From NCBI GenBank assembly GCA_022799355.1, contig JAAWOG010000021.1, positions 1 to 49,901 of the forward strand: a stretch of 49,901 nucleotides of DNA. The letters are read 5' to 3'. The translations under genes and the position numbers were made by a program. Positions 49,803 through 49,901 of this stretch are shown one piece after another (position 1 is the first letter of the stretch; every line of letters starts with the position of its first letter). The notes beneath the pieces are model-generated. The model saw only the letters and a list, made by a program, of their open reading frames with translations, searched no databases and had not been told where the DNA came from. This DNA is from Lachnospiraceae bacterium. Its GTDB lineage: Bacteria; Bacillota; Clostridia; Lachnospirales; Lachnospiraceae.

Positions 49803-49901
49803 AGGGGCTGTGAAAAAAGTCCTATGAAAAAAGAACGCTTTTAGGCATCATACCTGGAAGCGTTCTTCTTTGTTTGGTATAATAATTCTGCTATGAATAA
49901 T
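49803..49901 (+). mobile_element. possible IS left end and transposase start, cut by the window edge
   Basis: AGGGGCTGTGAAAAAAGTCC resembles the terminal repeat of IS1182-like elements. A hairpin GAACGCTT...AAGCGTTC (about 49833-49865) follows, then TATAAT (49878-49883) and ATG 49893 (MNN...) at the edge. Only three codons are visible, so the element type is a guess. Confidence 0.3.

Overview
The window reads as the chromosome of a Gram-positive anaerobe of the Clostridia, most probably a Lachnospiraceae member. The evidence is a GC content near the middle of the range, strong AGGAGG-type ribosome sites, TTGACA/TATAAT-type promoters, a Bacillus/Clostridium-type LexA box, lipoprotein substrate-binding proteins, and families typical of that group (DUF4125, DUF6320, DUF5716/DUF5717-like proteins, SigV/RsiV). 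This is inference from gene content; no 16S or tRNA gene is visible.

Layout. 1-145 is the end of a PDDEXK (DUF1016) nuclease. 475-4288 is an aspartate-family amino acid operon: homoserine dehydrogenase, an ApgM-like phosphomutase that may be the homoserine kinase, and aspartokinase. A GT-C-like membrane protein points back at it and shares its terminator. 6331-7481 is a small membrane protein followed by a membrane-anchored LuxR regulator. 7541-9889 is a two-gene radical SAM/DUF4130 DNA-repair module whose promoter contains a LexA box. 10166-11101 is an Rpn nuclease. 11256-18214 is a ribose-type ABC importer operon with a creatinase/M24-fold enzyme that has lost its metal ligands and a ROK regulator; a GAF-GGDEF protein follows. 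19422-20965 is a small ABC exporter on the minus strand.

21132-28147 is the most interesting block. It holds four tightly packed genes of unknown function: a ~1190-residue beta/helical-repeat protein (DUF5717-like), an Hsp70/actin-fold protein (DUF5716-like), a TPR protein and a two-TM coiled-coil protein. It looks like one undescribed cell-envelope or scaffold machine. After it come a polar amino acid ABC importer (28301-30551) and a purine cluster (purC, purF, an unknown small gene, purB, purA, a HAD phosphatase; 30892-36840), then SEC-C and DUF4125 proteins.

38145-40199 is a MATE transporter divergent from a Crp/Fnr-type regulator with a palindrome between them. 40242-43480 is a DUF6320 protein and a condensation-type acyltransferase divergent from an HSL-type esterase. 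43530-44558 is DAHP synthase. 44627-48722 combines an MBOAT O-acyltransferase, an SGNH hydrolase, an ECF sigma factor with its own ECF-type promoter, and an RsiV-like anti-sigma factor. This matches the lysozyme-response/O-acetylation logic known for SigV. The right end is mobile-element debris: an IS256-type transposase stub cut off at a UPF0175/DUF3368 toxin-antitoxin pair, and a possible further IS end. No CRISPR array, tRNA or rRNA gene was seen.
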